Part shown: in pieces, positions 1 to 8,341 of the stretch | How the letters are laid out: each line of letters opens with the position of its first letter | How positions within the stretch are numbered: position 1 is the first letter of the stretch | Assembly: GCA_002719425.1 (NCBI GenBank) | Contig: PBHA01000012.1 | Coordinates: 9,876-39,342, forward strand | Source: Chloroflexota bacterium | GTDB lineage: Bacteria > Chloroflexota > Dehalococcoidia > UBA1151 > TMED-70 | DNA length: 29,467 nucleotides | Direction of reading: 5' to 3' | Made by a program: the position numbers and the translations under genes | Notes under the pieces: generated by a model | The model's database searches: none | What the model was told of the DNA's origin: nothing | The model's input: the letters and a program-made list of their open reading frames with translations, nothing else

Positions 1-803
1 ATAAAGATTTCAGAGCAGCTCTATCAATGGGTGTTGAAAGAGAAGAAATTAATGAAGTGTTCTTCCTAGGATTAGGTGAAACTGGAGGTCTATGTGCCGG
101 ATGGGACGACCCTAATGACCCTGATCACTATGTTGGAGAACACTATATTGAATTCAACCCAGAAGAAGCTAATGAATTATTAGACTCTATTGGTTTGGAT
201 AAAAGAGATGCTGACGGCATGAGATTGATGCCTGAAACAGGAGAGAAAATTGTAGTAGTTCACTCAGTGGCTGTTGCAGCTTTCGAAGATTACGAGGGTA
301 TTGACTCTATGGTAATTGAAATGTGGAAAAAGCATCTTGGAATAGACGGAAAACTTGATGCTCAAGAAAGAAGTCTATGGTCTTCTAAAAGAGATGACAA
401 CGAAACTATGCTTAACAGCTGGGAGTCATCTGGAAGAGCTGGAGCTATCATAACTCCAAACCACCTAGGAATAGTTGGTGGAGATGGATTCATTGCTCCT
501 AAATACGCTGATGCACACTTAGCTACTGGGGAAATCCAGGACGGATGGATCGGTGAATGGCAGACTCTTTACGATGAAGCTGTTACAGACTCATCTAAGT
601 ATGCTGAAAACCTTAAGAAGGTAGTAGAACTTAACTGTAATAATGTAAACCCAATCACAACAGTGATGAACAAACCTACATATACAGCTATTATTAAGAA
701 GAACGTTAGAAACGTTCCAAATCCTCTACCTTTCTCATACCATGCACAAACTTCAGGAAATGGTTTCCCTGAGACATGGTGGTTAGAAGGCGGAAACCAA
801 TAA
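1..803 (+). CDS. ABC transporter substrate-binding protein, family 5 (C-terminal part)
   Basis: This is the C-terminal 266 or so residues of an extracellular solute-binding protein of the peptide/nickel (SBP_bac_5) family; the reading frame is open to the left edge (codons from base 3), so the true start lies outside the window. The first visible residues, RAALSMGVEREEINEVFFLG, match the family's conserved segment in which an R-x-A-[LI]-...-D/E-R-x-x-I helix follows the second ligand-binding lobe. The protein would bind an oligopeptide or similar solute outside the membrane and deliver it to the permeases encoded from 896. It is the first gene of the importer operon, separated from the permeases by a hairpin terminator at 823-852. 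Codon use looks less AT-biased than in the permeases, as in the second binding-protein gene, which fits high expression. The substrate cannot be read from the sequence. Confidence 0.88.
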   Translation, partial: KDFRAALSMGVEREEINEVFFLGLGETGGLCAGWDDPNDPDHYVGEHYIEFNPEEANELLDSIGLDKRDADGMRLMPETGEKIVVVHSVAVAAFEDYEGIDSMVIEMWKKHLGIDGKLDAQERSLWSSKRDDNETMLNSWESSGRAGAIITPNHLGIVGGDGFIAPKYADAHLATGEIQDGWIGEWQTLYDEAVTDSSKYAENLKKVVELNCNNVNPITTVMNKPTYTAIIKKNVRNVPNPLPFSYHAQTSGNGFPETWWLEGGNQ

Positions 804-822
804 TCATAAACTGATTATTATC

Positions 823-852
823 AAAAGAGGGCACTTTTTGTGCCCTCTTTTT
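823..852 (+). terminator. Strong hairpin terminator between binding protein and permeases
   Basis: A perfect 12-bp stem (823-834 with 840-851; arm AAAAGAGGGCAC) closes a 5-T loop and ends in a run of T. The A-tract on the left arm and T-tract on the right give it an intrinsic-terminator form in both directions. It lies 20 bases after the binding-protein stop and 44 bases before the permease start. Placed inside an importer operon it probably limits transcription of the membrane components relative to the binding protein; this role is inferred. Confidence 0.85.
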
Positions 853-895
853 GCAGTAAATGTTAGATAATAAATGTTCATAAACTTAAGAAAAT

Positions 896-1888
896 ATGTT
901 AAATTTCATCGCCAGAAGAATAGTATTTATGTTTTTTGCTCTATGGGCAGTGACACTTATTTCATTTTTTATAATTAATCTTCCTGAAGGAGACTATGTC
1001 ACGGCTTATATTGCTCAATTACAAGCTACTGGTAGTACAGTAGATGCTGCTGAAGCTGCTAATTTGAGAAAATTTTATGGTTTAGATAAACCTTTATATA
1101 TTCAATATGGAAAATGGATGAATCAAATTTTTCTTCAACAAAATTTAGGATTTTCATTTGAGTATAATCAGCCAGTTACTAATGTAATATCTGAGCGATT
1201 ATTACTGACAATTGTATTGGCTATTTTTTGTGTTATTTTTATCTGGGTGATAGCAATACCATTCGGTATTCTTTCCGCTGTAAAGCAATATTCTGTTTGG
1301 GATTACTTATTTACATTTTTAGGATTTGTAGGTTTAGCGATTCCTGATTTTATGATTGCACTAATAGCAATGTACTTATTTTTTGTCTGGTTTGATTTTA
1401 GCCCTGGAGGTTTATTTTCACCTGAATATGTTGGAGTTCCGTGGAGTTGGGGTAGAGTCAAAGACTTAATTGATCATATTTGGATACCAATGGTAGTTCT
1501 AGGTACTGCAGGTACAGCATCTTTAATGAGAATTACTAGAGCAAATCTCTTAGATGAATTAAGTAAACCATATGTTATTACAGCGCGAGCTAAAGGTTTA
1601 TCTGAATGGAAATTAATTATGAAATATCCTGTTCGACTAGCCCTTAACCCTGCTATTAGTCTTACAGCATATATTCTTCCTTACCTTATTTCAGGAAGTA
1701 TTATAGTTGGAGTTGTTCTTTCTTTGCCTACAGTAGGTCCTATGCTTGTTAGAGCATTGGTAGCCCAAGATATGTTTCTAGCTGGAGGAATAATTTTGCT
1801 TATAGGTTTTATGACTGTTATTGGAACATTTATTTCTGACATTCTTTTATTACTAGTTGATCCAAGAATTAGATTAGAAGGAAATTAA
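896..1888 (+). CDS. Peptide/nickel-type ABC transporter permease (DppB-like)
   Basis: A 330-residue inner-membrane permease of the oligopeptide importer family. It opens with the typical N-terminal membrane helix (IARRIVFMFFALWAVTLISF), followed by a periplasmic loop with the family's 'YGLDKPLYIQYGKW' segment, and five further hydrophobic helices. The cytoplasmic coupling (EAA) loop is visible near residues 215-240 as 'YVITARAKGLSEWKLIMKYP', which contacts the ATPase. The C-terminus ends in the family's 'DPRIRLEGN' form. The start ATG at 896 has only a weak upstream ribosome site, consistent with low translation. It forms the channel together with the next gene, whose start lies 2 bases after this stop. 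Confidence 0.92.
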   Translation: MLNFIARRIVFMFFALWAVTLISFFIINLPEGDYVTAYIAQLQATGSTVDAAEAANLRKFYGLDKPLYIQYGKWMNQIFLQQNLGFSFEYNQPVTNVISERLLLTIVLAIFCVIFIWVIAIPFGILSAVKQYSVWDYLFTFLGFVGLAIPDFMIALIAMYLFFVWFDFSPGGLFSPEYVGVPWSWGRVKDLIDHIWIPMVVLGTAGTASLMRITRANLLDELSKPYVITARAKGLSEWKLIMKYPVRLALNPAISLTAYILPYLISGSIIVGVVLSLPTVGPMLVRALVAQDMFLAGGIILLIGFMTVIGTFISDILLLLVDPRIRLEGN

Positions 1889-1890
1889 TT

Positions 1891-3054
1891 ATGGTATCAA
1901 TGGTAAAAAATCTTTTCTCAGGAAAAAATAATAATAAAAATACTTCTAACGAATTAGGCTCAAATGCTATTGAACTAGCTACTCAAAGACAGTTGATTTG
2001 GAGAAGGTTCAAAAGACACCGATTAGGATTTACAGCCTCAATCGTAGTTGTTCTTTTTTATTTAGTAGTTCTGTTTGCTGATTTTTTGTCGACAGCCCCT
2101 CCAGTAGATTATGCTGCAGCGAGAGGTTACATGCCGCCTCAACCTGTTAAGTTTTTTCAAAATGGTCACTTTATGAGTACTTGTGAAGTTACTGGTGAAA
2201 GAAATATGGATACTTTCTTGATGGAATTTACAGAAAATTGTGATAATGCCGAAGGAATTACATTTTTTGGAAAAGGTTATGAATATAAACTATGGGGAGT
2301 ACTGAGTACTGATAGACATATTCTTGGTATGAAAGATCAAACAAAGGATCCCAATGCATGGATTCATTTATTTGGAACAGATAAACAGGGAAGAGATGTG
2401 TTTTCTAGAACTATGCATGCCACTAGAGTGTCATTGACAATTGGTCTAGTTGGAGTAGCTTTAAGTATTATTTTTGGAATATTTCTAGGAGCAATATCAG
2501 GATATTATGGAGGTCTAATAGACTCATTAATACAAAGATTTATTGAAATAATTAGATCTGTTCCTACAATCCCTTTATACATGGGATTATCTTCCGCGTT
2601 TCCTGATGATTGGACTATAAATCAGGTTTATTTTATGATTACAGTTATTATATCTTTATTTGCATGGACTGATCTTGCCAGAGTAATTAGAGGTAGATTT
2701 TTAGCCTTAAAAGATGAGGATTTTGTAACTGCAGCAAGATTAAATGGTGCAAAAACAATGAGAGTTATTTTTGTTCATATGTTGCCATCATTCTACAGTC
2801 ACATAATTGCACAAGCATCACTTTCACTTCCTTTGATGATAGTTACAGAAACTTCTTTGAGTTTCTTGGGTCTTGGTTTGAGGCCTCCTGCTGTAAGTTA
2901 TGGAGTTTTATTAAAAGATGCTCAAAATGTTCAATCAGTAGCCAATATGCCTTGGTTATTTATTCCAGCTATTGCTGTTATATTAGTAATATTGGCATTG
3001 AATTTTATGGGTGATGGAATTAGGGATGCTGCTGATCCGTATCAGGAGGTATAA
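1891..3054 (+). CDS. Peptide/nickel-type ABC transporter permease (DppC-like) with long periplasmic insert
   Basis: Second permease of the importer, 387 residues against about 300 for ordinary DppC proteins. A cytoplasmic N-terminus of about 45 residues precedes the first membrane helix (about 47-66). Then comes an unusually long extracytoplasmic stretch, about residues 68-157, with two cysteines (C98, C117), before the family signature 'LFGTDKQGRDVFSRTMHATR' (160-179). The coupling loop 'EDFVTAARLNGAKTMRVIF' is followed by the standard final helices and the 'GDGIRDAADPYQEV' tail. The purine-rich GAAGGAAA within the last codons of the preceding gene serves as ribosome site; Met1 (1891) or Met4 (1900) could be used. 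The insert may contact the binding protein, which is inference. Confidence 0.9.
   Translation: MVSMVKNLFSGKNNNKNTSNELGSNAIELATQRQLIWRRFKRHRLGFTASIVVVLFYLVVLFADFLSTAPPVDYAAARGYMPPQPVKFFQNGHFMSTCEVTGERNMDTFLMEFTENCDNAEGITFFGKGYEYKLWGVLSTDRHILGMKDQTKDPNAWIHLFGTDKQGRDVFSRTMHATRVSLTIGLVGVALSIIFGIFLGAISGYYGGLIDSLIQRFIEIIRSVPTIPLYMGLSSAFPDDWTINQVYFMITVIISLFAWTDLARVIRGRFLALKDEDFVTAARLNGAKTMRVIFVHMLPSFYSHIIAQASLSLPLMIVTETSLSFLGLGLRPPAVSYGVLLKDAQNVQSVANMPWLFIPAIAVILVILALNFMGDGIRDAADPYQEV
3044..3050 (+). promoter_or_regulatory. Ribosome binding site fixing the start of the first ATPase
   Basis: AGGAGGT sits in the last codons of the preceding permease, 5 bases before ATG at 3056. It selects 3056 over the upstream in-frame ATGs at 3011 and 3014, which would only add 15 residues unrelated to the family and overlap the permease. 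Confidence 0.85.
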
Positions 3055-3055
3055 A

Positions 3056-4108
3056 ATGGTTACAAAAAAATCAAAGGAAAATAAAATTAATCCTCTGCTT
3101 GAAGTAAGAGACTTGCAAACATATTTTTATACCGCTGATGGTATTGTCCGAGCAGTAGACAGTGTTGATCTTAATGTTTACCCAAAGAAAACGCTTGGAA
3201 TTGTCGGAGAAAGTGGATGTGGAAAAAGCATAACCACTAAATCTATTCTTAGGCTAATTGATAACCCTGGAAAAATAATCAATGGAACTATGAATTTATA
3301 TGATCAAAACTATTCAAATCCTCAAGATATTGCTTCTCTAAATACACAAGAATTAAAGAAGGTTAGAGGTGGAAGAATATCAATGATATTCCAAGAACCA
3401 ATGACTTCTTTTAGTCCTATTCATACAATTGGAAATCAAATTACTGAGGCTATAACTTTACATTTGGATCATACAAAAGAAGAAGCTATGGAATTAGCTG
3501 AAGATTGGCTCATAAGAGTAGGAATGAATAACCCTAAGCAAAGACTTAAACAATATGCTTTTGAATTAAGTGGAGGTCAAAGACAAAGAGCTATGATCGC
3601 AATGGCATTGTGTACCAATCCAGATATTTTAATAGCAGATGAACCAACAACAGCTCTAGATGTAACAACTCAAGCCCAAACACTTGATCTTCTAAATGAG
3701 TTGCAAGAAAAAAATGGGATGTCAATTATTATGATTACTCATGATTTAGGAGTAATTGCAGAACTTGCTGATGATGTTAACGTTATGTATTTAGGGAAAG
3801 TTGTTGAAAGCGGGACCATAGAGCAAGTATATAAAGATCCGATTCATCCTTATACTAAATCTCTTTTGAGCTCAATTCCTTCATTAGCTACTAAACATAG
3901 AGAGCGATTGCCTATTTTACAGGGAACAATCCCCCATCCTGTTGCTAGACCATCAGGTTGTAATTTTCAACCAAACTGCTCAGGAGAGACTCAGGCTTGT
4001 TACGATGGAGACCCTGTTACTATAGAGGAATCTCCGGGTCATTTTGTTCTATATTGTGGCCCATGTTACGACGATCATAAATGTGCTTGGTATCCAAGAG
4101 GAATATAA
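3056..4108 (+). CDS. Oligopeptide ABC transporter ATPase (DppD-like)
   Basis: 350-residue cytoplasmic ATPase energising the importer. Walker A GESGCGKS is at about 51-58, the Q-loop 'IFQEPM' at 111-116, the ABC signature LSGGQRQR at 171-178, Walker B ILIADEP at 191-197 and the switch histidine in 'MITHDLG' near 229. The C-terminal oligopeptide/dipeptide (oligo_HPY) domain carries the family cysteine set C302, C308, C315 and C334; a 4Fe-4S cluster has been reported at these positions in DppD-type ATPases. Two further cysteines follow (C337, C343) in a tail, CxxCYDDxKCAWYPRG, that is not part of the usual family ending and recurs in the partner ATPase. The start is set by the AGGAGGT at 3044-3050; the gene begins 1 base after the permease stop. 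Confidence 0.94.
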   Translation: MVTKKSKENKINPLLEVRDLQTYFYTADGIVRAVDSVDLNVYPKKTLGIVGESGCGKSITTKSILRLIDNPGKIINGTMNLYDQNYSNPQDIASLNTQELKKVRGGRISMIFQEPMTSFSPIHTIGNQITEAITLHLDHTKEEAMELAEDWLIRVGMNNPKQRLKQYAFELSGGQRQRAMIAMALCTNPDILIADEPTTALDVTTQAQTLDLLNELQEKNGMSIIMITHDLGVIAELADDVNVMYLGKVVESGTIEQVYKDPIHPYTKSLLSSIPSLATKHRERLPILQGTIPHPVARPSGCNFQPNCSGETQACYDGDPVTIEESPGHFVLYCGPCYDDHKCAWYPRGI

Positions 4109-4122
4109 ATTAGAGGAAGCAA

Positions 4123-5169
4123 ATGTCTACAAAATCTAAAGTAAAAAACGACAATATAATTGAAATCAAGAACTTAAAGAAATATTATAATCTTACTTCT
4201 GGGATTTTGAAAAAAGTTACAGGTCAAGTAAGAGCTGTTGATGATGTTTCTTTTAATATTCCAAGAGGAAAAACTATTGGATTAGTAGGCGAGAGTGGTT
4301 GTGGAAAAACAACAATTTCCAAATGTATACTAAGAGCTGTTGATCCTACTGCGGGTGATATTTTTCTAAATAATGAAAAAGGATCTCATAATTTAGCAAC
4401 TTTATCAGAAGGTGACTTGAGACCATTGAGAAGAGAAATGCAAATGATTTTTCAAGATCCCTTTTCTTCACTAAACCCTAGAATGAACTTATTTGATATT
4501 GTTAGTGAACCATTGCTACTTAATGGAATAAAAAATAGAACAGAAAGACAAGATCGGGTTGAAGAGCTATTAGTAAAGGTTGGTCTAAGATCAGAATATA
4601 TGATTAGATATCCTCATGCTTTTAGTGGAGGTCAAAGACAAAGAATTGGTATAGCAAGAGCTCTTGCATTAAATCCTGCTTTTATTGTTTGTGATGAACC
4701 AGTTTCTGGTTTGGATGTTTCTGTTCAAGCTCAAGTAATTAATTTGTTAATGGATTTGCAAGACGAATTAGGTTTGTCATATCTATTTGTTTCCCATGAT
4801 TTAAGTATTGTAAGACAGATCAGCGATCAAATTAATGTTATGTATTTTGGTAGACAAGTTGAATCAGGTACTCCTGACGAAATTTTCAATAATTCTATTC
4901 ATCCTTATACAGAGACATTAATTTCTGCAATTCCAAATCCTGATCCTGATATGAAAAAAGAGAGAAAGCCAATTCTTGGTGAAACACCAAACCCATCAGC
5001 AATAGGTTCAGGTTGTAGCTTTTTATCAGATTGCTCAGGACCTAGAGATGAATGTTCTACAGAAACTCCTATATTAGTAGAAGAATCTCCAGGGCATAAT
5101 GTTTTATATTGTGCATGTTGTTATGAAGATACCAAATGTGCTTGGTACCCAAGGGAAGAATCTCAATAG
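4123..5169 (+). CDS. Oligopeptide ABC transporter ATPase (DppF-like)
   Basis: 348-residue second ATPase, pairing with the preceding one as a heterodimer. Walker A GESGCGKT is at 56-63, the Q-loop 'IFQDPFSSLNPR' at 109-120, the signature FSGGQRQR at 167-174, Walker B 'FIVCDEP' at about 187-193, the D-loop 'SGLDVSVQAQ', and the switch histidine in 'VSHDLS'. The oligo_HPY tail has cysteines at 298, 304, 311 and 330, and then the same extension as the partner, with C332, C333 and C339 in CACCYEDTKCAWYPRE. GAGGAAGC upstream of ATG 4123 is a good ribosome site; the gap to the previous gene is 14 bases. Both ATPases could also serve the second importer (10396-14234), which has none of its own. Confidence 0.94.
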   Translation: MSTKSKVKNDNIIEIKNLKKYYNLTSGILKKVTGQVRAVDDVSFNIPRGKTIGLVGESGCGKTTISKCILRAVDPTAGDIFLNNEKGSHNLATLSEGDLRPLRREMQMIFQDPFSSLNPRMNLFDIVSEPLLLNGIKNRTERQDRVEELLVKVGLRSEYMIRYPHAFSGGQRQRIGIARALALNPAFIVCDEPVSGLDVSVQAQVINLLMDLQDELGLSYLFVSHDLSIVRQISDQINVMYFGRQVESGTPDEIFNNSIHPYTETLISAIPNPDPDMKKERKPILGETPNPSAIGSGCSFLSDCSGPRDECSTETPILVEESPGHNVLYCACCYEDTKCAWYPREESQ

Positions 5170-5182
5170 TTTATATATTAAG

Positions 5183-5728
5183 ATGAAAAAGTTTTATGTA
5201 ATTATAACCTTTATAATTTTTTTGTTAGCTTGCTCTCAGGAAGAAGACTACTCTCAATTACAAGATTGGAGATCTGAATTAAGAACAGAAATATTAGAAG
5301 CAAGACGAAATGTAAATTCAACGAGTGATCTTACAATTAGGTCTGAAATTTTTGTAAGTGAGACTATTAATTTTTATATTTGGATTAAGAATCATCTTGC
5401 GGATGGATATGTTGATAAAACTTGTGACGATGAACTTTTTGAAAAAACAATTAAATCTCAACTAAGTGCAGTAGAACTATTAATACAAATTTCTGAACCT
5501 ACAGAAGACCCTTTTGAATTATTCCCCTTGCCATCAGAAATAATCCATGTACTTGGATCAGAAGGCGCTGTTGGTTTAGAAAAAGATACTTTTAATTTAA
5601 TAGACTCTAACACTTTGGAATGGAATGTTGAATTTGGAAATCAACCTTTAATGCTTGAAAAAAACGATGGATGGTATATAGTACCAACAAGGTTAACAGA
5701 ATCTATATTTAAAGGATGTAAGAAATGA
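5183..5728 (+). CDS. Small lipoprotein of unknown function
   Basis: 181 residues starting MKKFYVIITFIIFLLACSQ, a signal peptide with a lipobox (LLAC, acylated Cys at about residue 15). The mature part is acidic, mostly helical in appearance, with one central cysteine ('DKTCDDELF') and a C-terminal 'FKGCKK'. I do not recognise a family. I start it at 5183 rather than at an upstream in-frame ATG because the extra 28 residues would read through the end of the ATPase gene in another frame and would bury the signal peptide. Its stop overlaps the next gene's start in an ATGA at 5725-5728, so the lipoprotein and the amidohydrolase are translationally coupled. Their position after the transporter suggests an accessory role in handling the imported substrate, for example on the outer face of the membrane; that is inference. 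Confidence 0.75.
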   Translation: MKKFYVIITFIIFLLACSQEEDYSQLQDWRSELRTEILEARRNVNSTSDLTIRSEIFVSETINFYIWIKNHLADGYVDKTCDDELFEKTIKSQLSAVELLIQISEPTEDPFELFPLPSEIIHVLGSEGAVGLEKDTFNLIDSNTLEWNVEFGNQPLMLEKNDGWYIVPTRLTESIFKGCKK

Positions 5729-6975
5729 GTGTAAAGGTTTTTTCAGGAAACAGAATGATTGACACAGTTAAGGGTTATGTTATTGAAAAAAAAATCTCAA
5801 TATTGGTAGAAAACGAAATTATAGTTGCGATTGATAGTCCTGATAAAATATCCTCTCATCCATTATTTGAAAATTCTGAAAAAATAGAATTAAGTGGAAC
5901 TATATTACCGGGTTTAGTTGATTGTCACGTTCATCTTATAGGTTTTGGTGATGGAACACCTGGAGATGTTTTGGTTAAAACAGATGATAATCTATTAGCA
6001 ATTAATGGAGCTCAAAATGCTATTAAACATCTAGATTCTGGAGTTACAACTCTCAGAGATTTAGGAGCCAAAAATATGTCAGGCTATATGATCAAAGAAG
6101 CTTCTAATAGAGGAATTATTCAAACCCCTGATCTAATAATGTCTGGAAGACCAATAACGATTATTGGTGGACACCTAAATTGGTTTGGAGAGGTAGCAAC
6201 TGGTGTTGATGAATGTATTGCATCAGTAAGAAGACTAGTTAGAGACGGTAGTGATATGATCAAAATTACAGCTACTGGTGGAAGTACAGGAACATCAAAC
6301 ACAAGAGTTCCTTCATTTAATCTGAATGAAATGAAGGCTATTGTTGATGAAGCTCATAAATTTCAGATTCACACAGCAGCTCATTGTGTTAATACTGAAG
6401 GAATGAGAATAGCATTTGAAGCCGGTGTAGATACTATAATTCACGGAAGATTTGTTAATACTGAAGGTAATCTTGAATTTGACAAAAGACTAGCAGATGA
6501 AATGGCTGAAAAAGAAGTTCTAATAAACGCAACTCTACATCAAGGAAGAGATAGAATATGGCAACTTCAATCAAAAGATGAATCCGAATTGACAGATTCA
6601 GAAAAAGAAGAGATTGCTGTGTTTAATAATAATTGGGAAGAGGCAACAAAGGTATGGCAGAAGGTAATGGATGCAGGTATTCAGCTCGTTTCAGGTTCTG
6701 ACGCATCTTGGCAATATTACAAACTCGGAGGAACAAGCTTTCAGGACGAAATACATGCACATGTTTCAATAGGTATGTCACCTATGGAAGCTATACAATC
6801 TGGAACAATTTATTCTGCAAAATCTTGTTGGGTTGAAGATCAGGTGGGTTCTTTAGAAGTTGGAAAAGTTGCTAGCATTATTTCTGTTGAAGGAAAACCT
6901 GAAAAAAATATTACTGACCTTAGAAATGTAAAATCTGTAATACATAGAGGTCGAGTTCATAAATTACTTAACTAA
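5725..6975 (+). CDS. Amidohydrolase family protein (imidazolonepropionase/prolidase-like)
   Basis: 416-residue metal-dependent hydrolase of the amidohydrolase superfamily. The metal-binding set is complete: the HxH pair at 68-70 in 'LVDCHVHL', a candidate carboxylated lysine K180 in 'DMIKITATGG', H220 in 'HTAAHC', H240 in 'DTIIHGRF', and the catalytic aspartate D326 in 'VSGSDASW'. This arrangement matches the subgroup containing Xaa-Pro dipeptidases and other enzymes that cleave N-acyl or dipeptide amide bonds. No signal peptide is seen, so it is cytoplasmic. It is the last gene of the importer operon and begins in an ATGA overlap with the lipoprotein gene, which suggests that it hydrolyses what the transporter brings in. 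Its last 12 bases overlap the convergent aminotransferase gene. The superfamily is certain; the exact substrate is not. Confidence 0.9.
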   Translation: MSVKVFSGNRMIDTVKGYVIEKKISILVENEIIVAIDSPDKISSHPLFENSEKIELSGTILPGLVDCHVHLIGFGDGTPGDVLVKTDDNLLAINGAQNAIKHLDSGVTTLRDLGAKNMSGYMIKEASNRGIIQTPDLIMSGRPITIIGGHLNWFGEVATGVDECIASVRRLVRDGSDMIKITATGGSTGTSNTRVPSFNLNEMKAIVDEAHKFQIHTAAHCVNTEGMRIAFEAGVDTIIHGRFVNTEGNLEFDKRLADEMAEKEVLINATLHQGRDRIWQLQSKDESELTDSEKEEIAVFNNNWEEATKVWQKVMDAGIQLVSGSDASWQYYKLGGTSFQDEIHAHVSIGMSPMEAIQSGTIYSAKSCWVEDQVGSLEVGKVASIISVEGKPEKNITDLRNVKSVIHRGRVHKLLN

Positions 6976-8304
6976 TCTTCGGAATGGTTCATTCAATATA
7001 GGTGCTTCTAAATAATCTTCAAAGTTAGACTTTTGTGCTTTTTCTATAGTTAGTAAGCTATTATCTATAGCTCTTACAGTTATATCTATATCCTCTTCAT
7101 TATGTGACATAGTTGGATGAAAAACTGTACTCATATGAACACCCTGTTTAGCCATTTCTTGTACAAATAAAGTTTTCATTAAAGGAATTTCTGAAGATTC
7201 TTCACTAATAAATTGTATTATTGGTCCTGAAGGAATTCCTGATATTTTTACATTAACGCTAGAACTATCCATTACTTCAGTTACTTTTTTCTTTAAAGCG
7301 TTTCCGTAGTCTTCAAACCATTTTTCTGAGTTATTTGATAGCAAATATTCTATTGTTGCCTTGGATGCTGATAAGCCAATATTATCACTCCAATATGAGC
7401 TTGAAACAAACATTCTATCAGCTGGCTCCATAGATTCATAAGAACCAACAACTGCGCCCATTGGATACCCGTTTGACATTGCTTTTGCAAAAGCTGTTAT
7501 ATCAGGTGTGACTCCTATTTTCTTTTGAGCCCCTCCCACAGACATTCTCCATCCACAACTAACCTCATCAAAAATCAATAATGATCCATTTTTGTGAGCT
7601 AAATCTTTTACTTCTTCTAAATAACCTTCCCTAGGGAATTCTGATCTCATTGGTTCAAGCATAATCGCTGCAACGTCTTCGCCATGTTCGTCGATTAAGC
7701 TTTTTAGGTTTTCTATATCTTCATAAATAAAAGGAATAGCTGTTCCAGCTAAAGCTTTAGGAACACCTATTGGTTCTATTCCTGCAAAAGGAAATTCTCC
7801 ATCCTCAGGATTCACAAGATAATTTGCAGACTGATACCAATCATGCCATCCATGATAACCACTAAATAAAATTTTATCTCTACCTGTAGTACCTCTGGCT
7901 ATTCTGACAGCTAAAGCACATGAATCTCCTCCACCTTTTGTGTAACGGACCATTTCAGCGCTTGGGATTTCTTCTATTAATAGATCTGCAAGTTCCAGTT
8001 CTAATGCGCTATTGACGGTGTGTATACTTCCTTTATCTATTTGTTCTTTTACTGCATTATCTACATAATCATGTGAGTGCCCCAAAATTATTGCAGAAAC
8101 AGCATTCATCCAATCAAGATATTTATTATCGTCTACATCTATAAAGTAACCACCTTTTGATTCCTTTGCATAAATAGGATTAATACCGTGAGCAAACTGG
8201 CTTGATCTTCTACTAATTAATTGAGTTTTCCCAGGTATTATTTTCTCTGCTTTTTTATAAAGATTTAGTGAGTTGTTTATGTTATGTTTTTTCATAGATG
8301 TCAT
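6964..8304 (-). CDS. Class III aminotransferase, glutamate-1-semialdehyde aminomutase-like
   Basis: 446-residue PLP enzyme of aminotransferase class III. The N-terminal 'IIPGKTQLISRRSSQFAHG' and 'FIDVDDNKYLDWMNAVSA' segments, the 'GGGDSCALAVRIAR' cofactor-phosphate loop (about 124-137), the PLP-ring aspartate D246 in 'LIFDEVSCGWRM', and the Schiff-base lysine K274 in 'AFAKAMSNGYPMGAVVG' are all visible. Overall it is closest to the HemL-like branch, but the usual 'SGTEA' is replaced by 'KGGGDS', so it is more likely a paralogue acting on another amino substrate than the haem-pathway enzyme. Two starts are possible, Met1 at 8304 or Met4 at 8295; neither has a clear ribosome site. It is convergent with the amidohydrolase (12-base overlap) and divergent from the MDR oxidoreductase, 37 bases apart, which hints at shared control. 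Confidence 0.9.
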   Translation of the reverse strand: MTSMKKHNINNSLNLYKKAEKIIPGKTQLISRRSSQFAHGINPIYAKESKGGYFIDVDDNKYLDWMNAVSAIILGHSHDYVDNAVKEQIDKGSIHTVNSALELELADLLIEEIPSAEMVRYTKGGGDSCALAVRIARGTTGRDKILFSGYHGWHDWYQSANYLVNPEDGEFPFAGIEPIGVPKALAGTAIPFIYEDIENLKSLIDEHGEDVAAIMLEPMRSEFPREGYLEEVKDLAHKNGSLLIFDEVSCGWRMSVGGAQKKIGVTPDITAFAKAMSNGYPMGAVVGSYESMEPADRMFVSSSYWSDNIGLSASKATIEYLLSNNSEKWFEDYGNALKKKVTEVMDSSSVNVKISGIPSGPIIQFISEESSEIPLMKTLFVQEMAKQGVHMSTVFHPTMSHNEEDIDITVRAIDNSLLTIEKAQKSNFEDYLEAPILNEPFRRLVK

Positions 8305-8341
8305 TTTTTTTATGTATTAATTTTTAAGGTAAGGCTGAATA
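8305..8341. promoter_or_regulatory. Short divergent intergenic region
   Basis: Only 37 AT-rich bases separate the divergent starts at 8304 (minus) and 8342 (plus). Any promoters must overlap each other or the coding ends. AAGGTAAGG just ahead of 8342 can act as ribosome site for the plus-strand gene. No operator repeat is seen. Confidence 0.45.

Noticed and set aside
3011..3055. Upstream in-frame start for the first ATPase
   Set aside because: The added 15 residues overlap the permease gene, and AGGAGGT at 3044-3050 clearly serves ATG 3056.
5099..5182. Upstream start for the small lipoprotein
   Set aside because: It would read through the ATPase's cysteine tail in another frame and place 28 residues ahead of a clean lipoprotein signal peptide.
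6964..8304. Naming the aminotransferase hemL
   Set aside because: The fold and catalytic lysine fit, but the cofactor loop and other landmark residues differ from true glutamate-1-semialdehyde aminomutase, and no haem genes are nearby.
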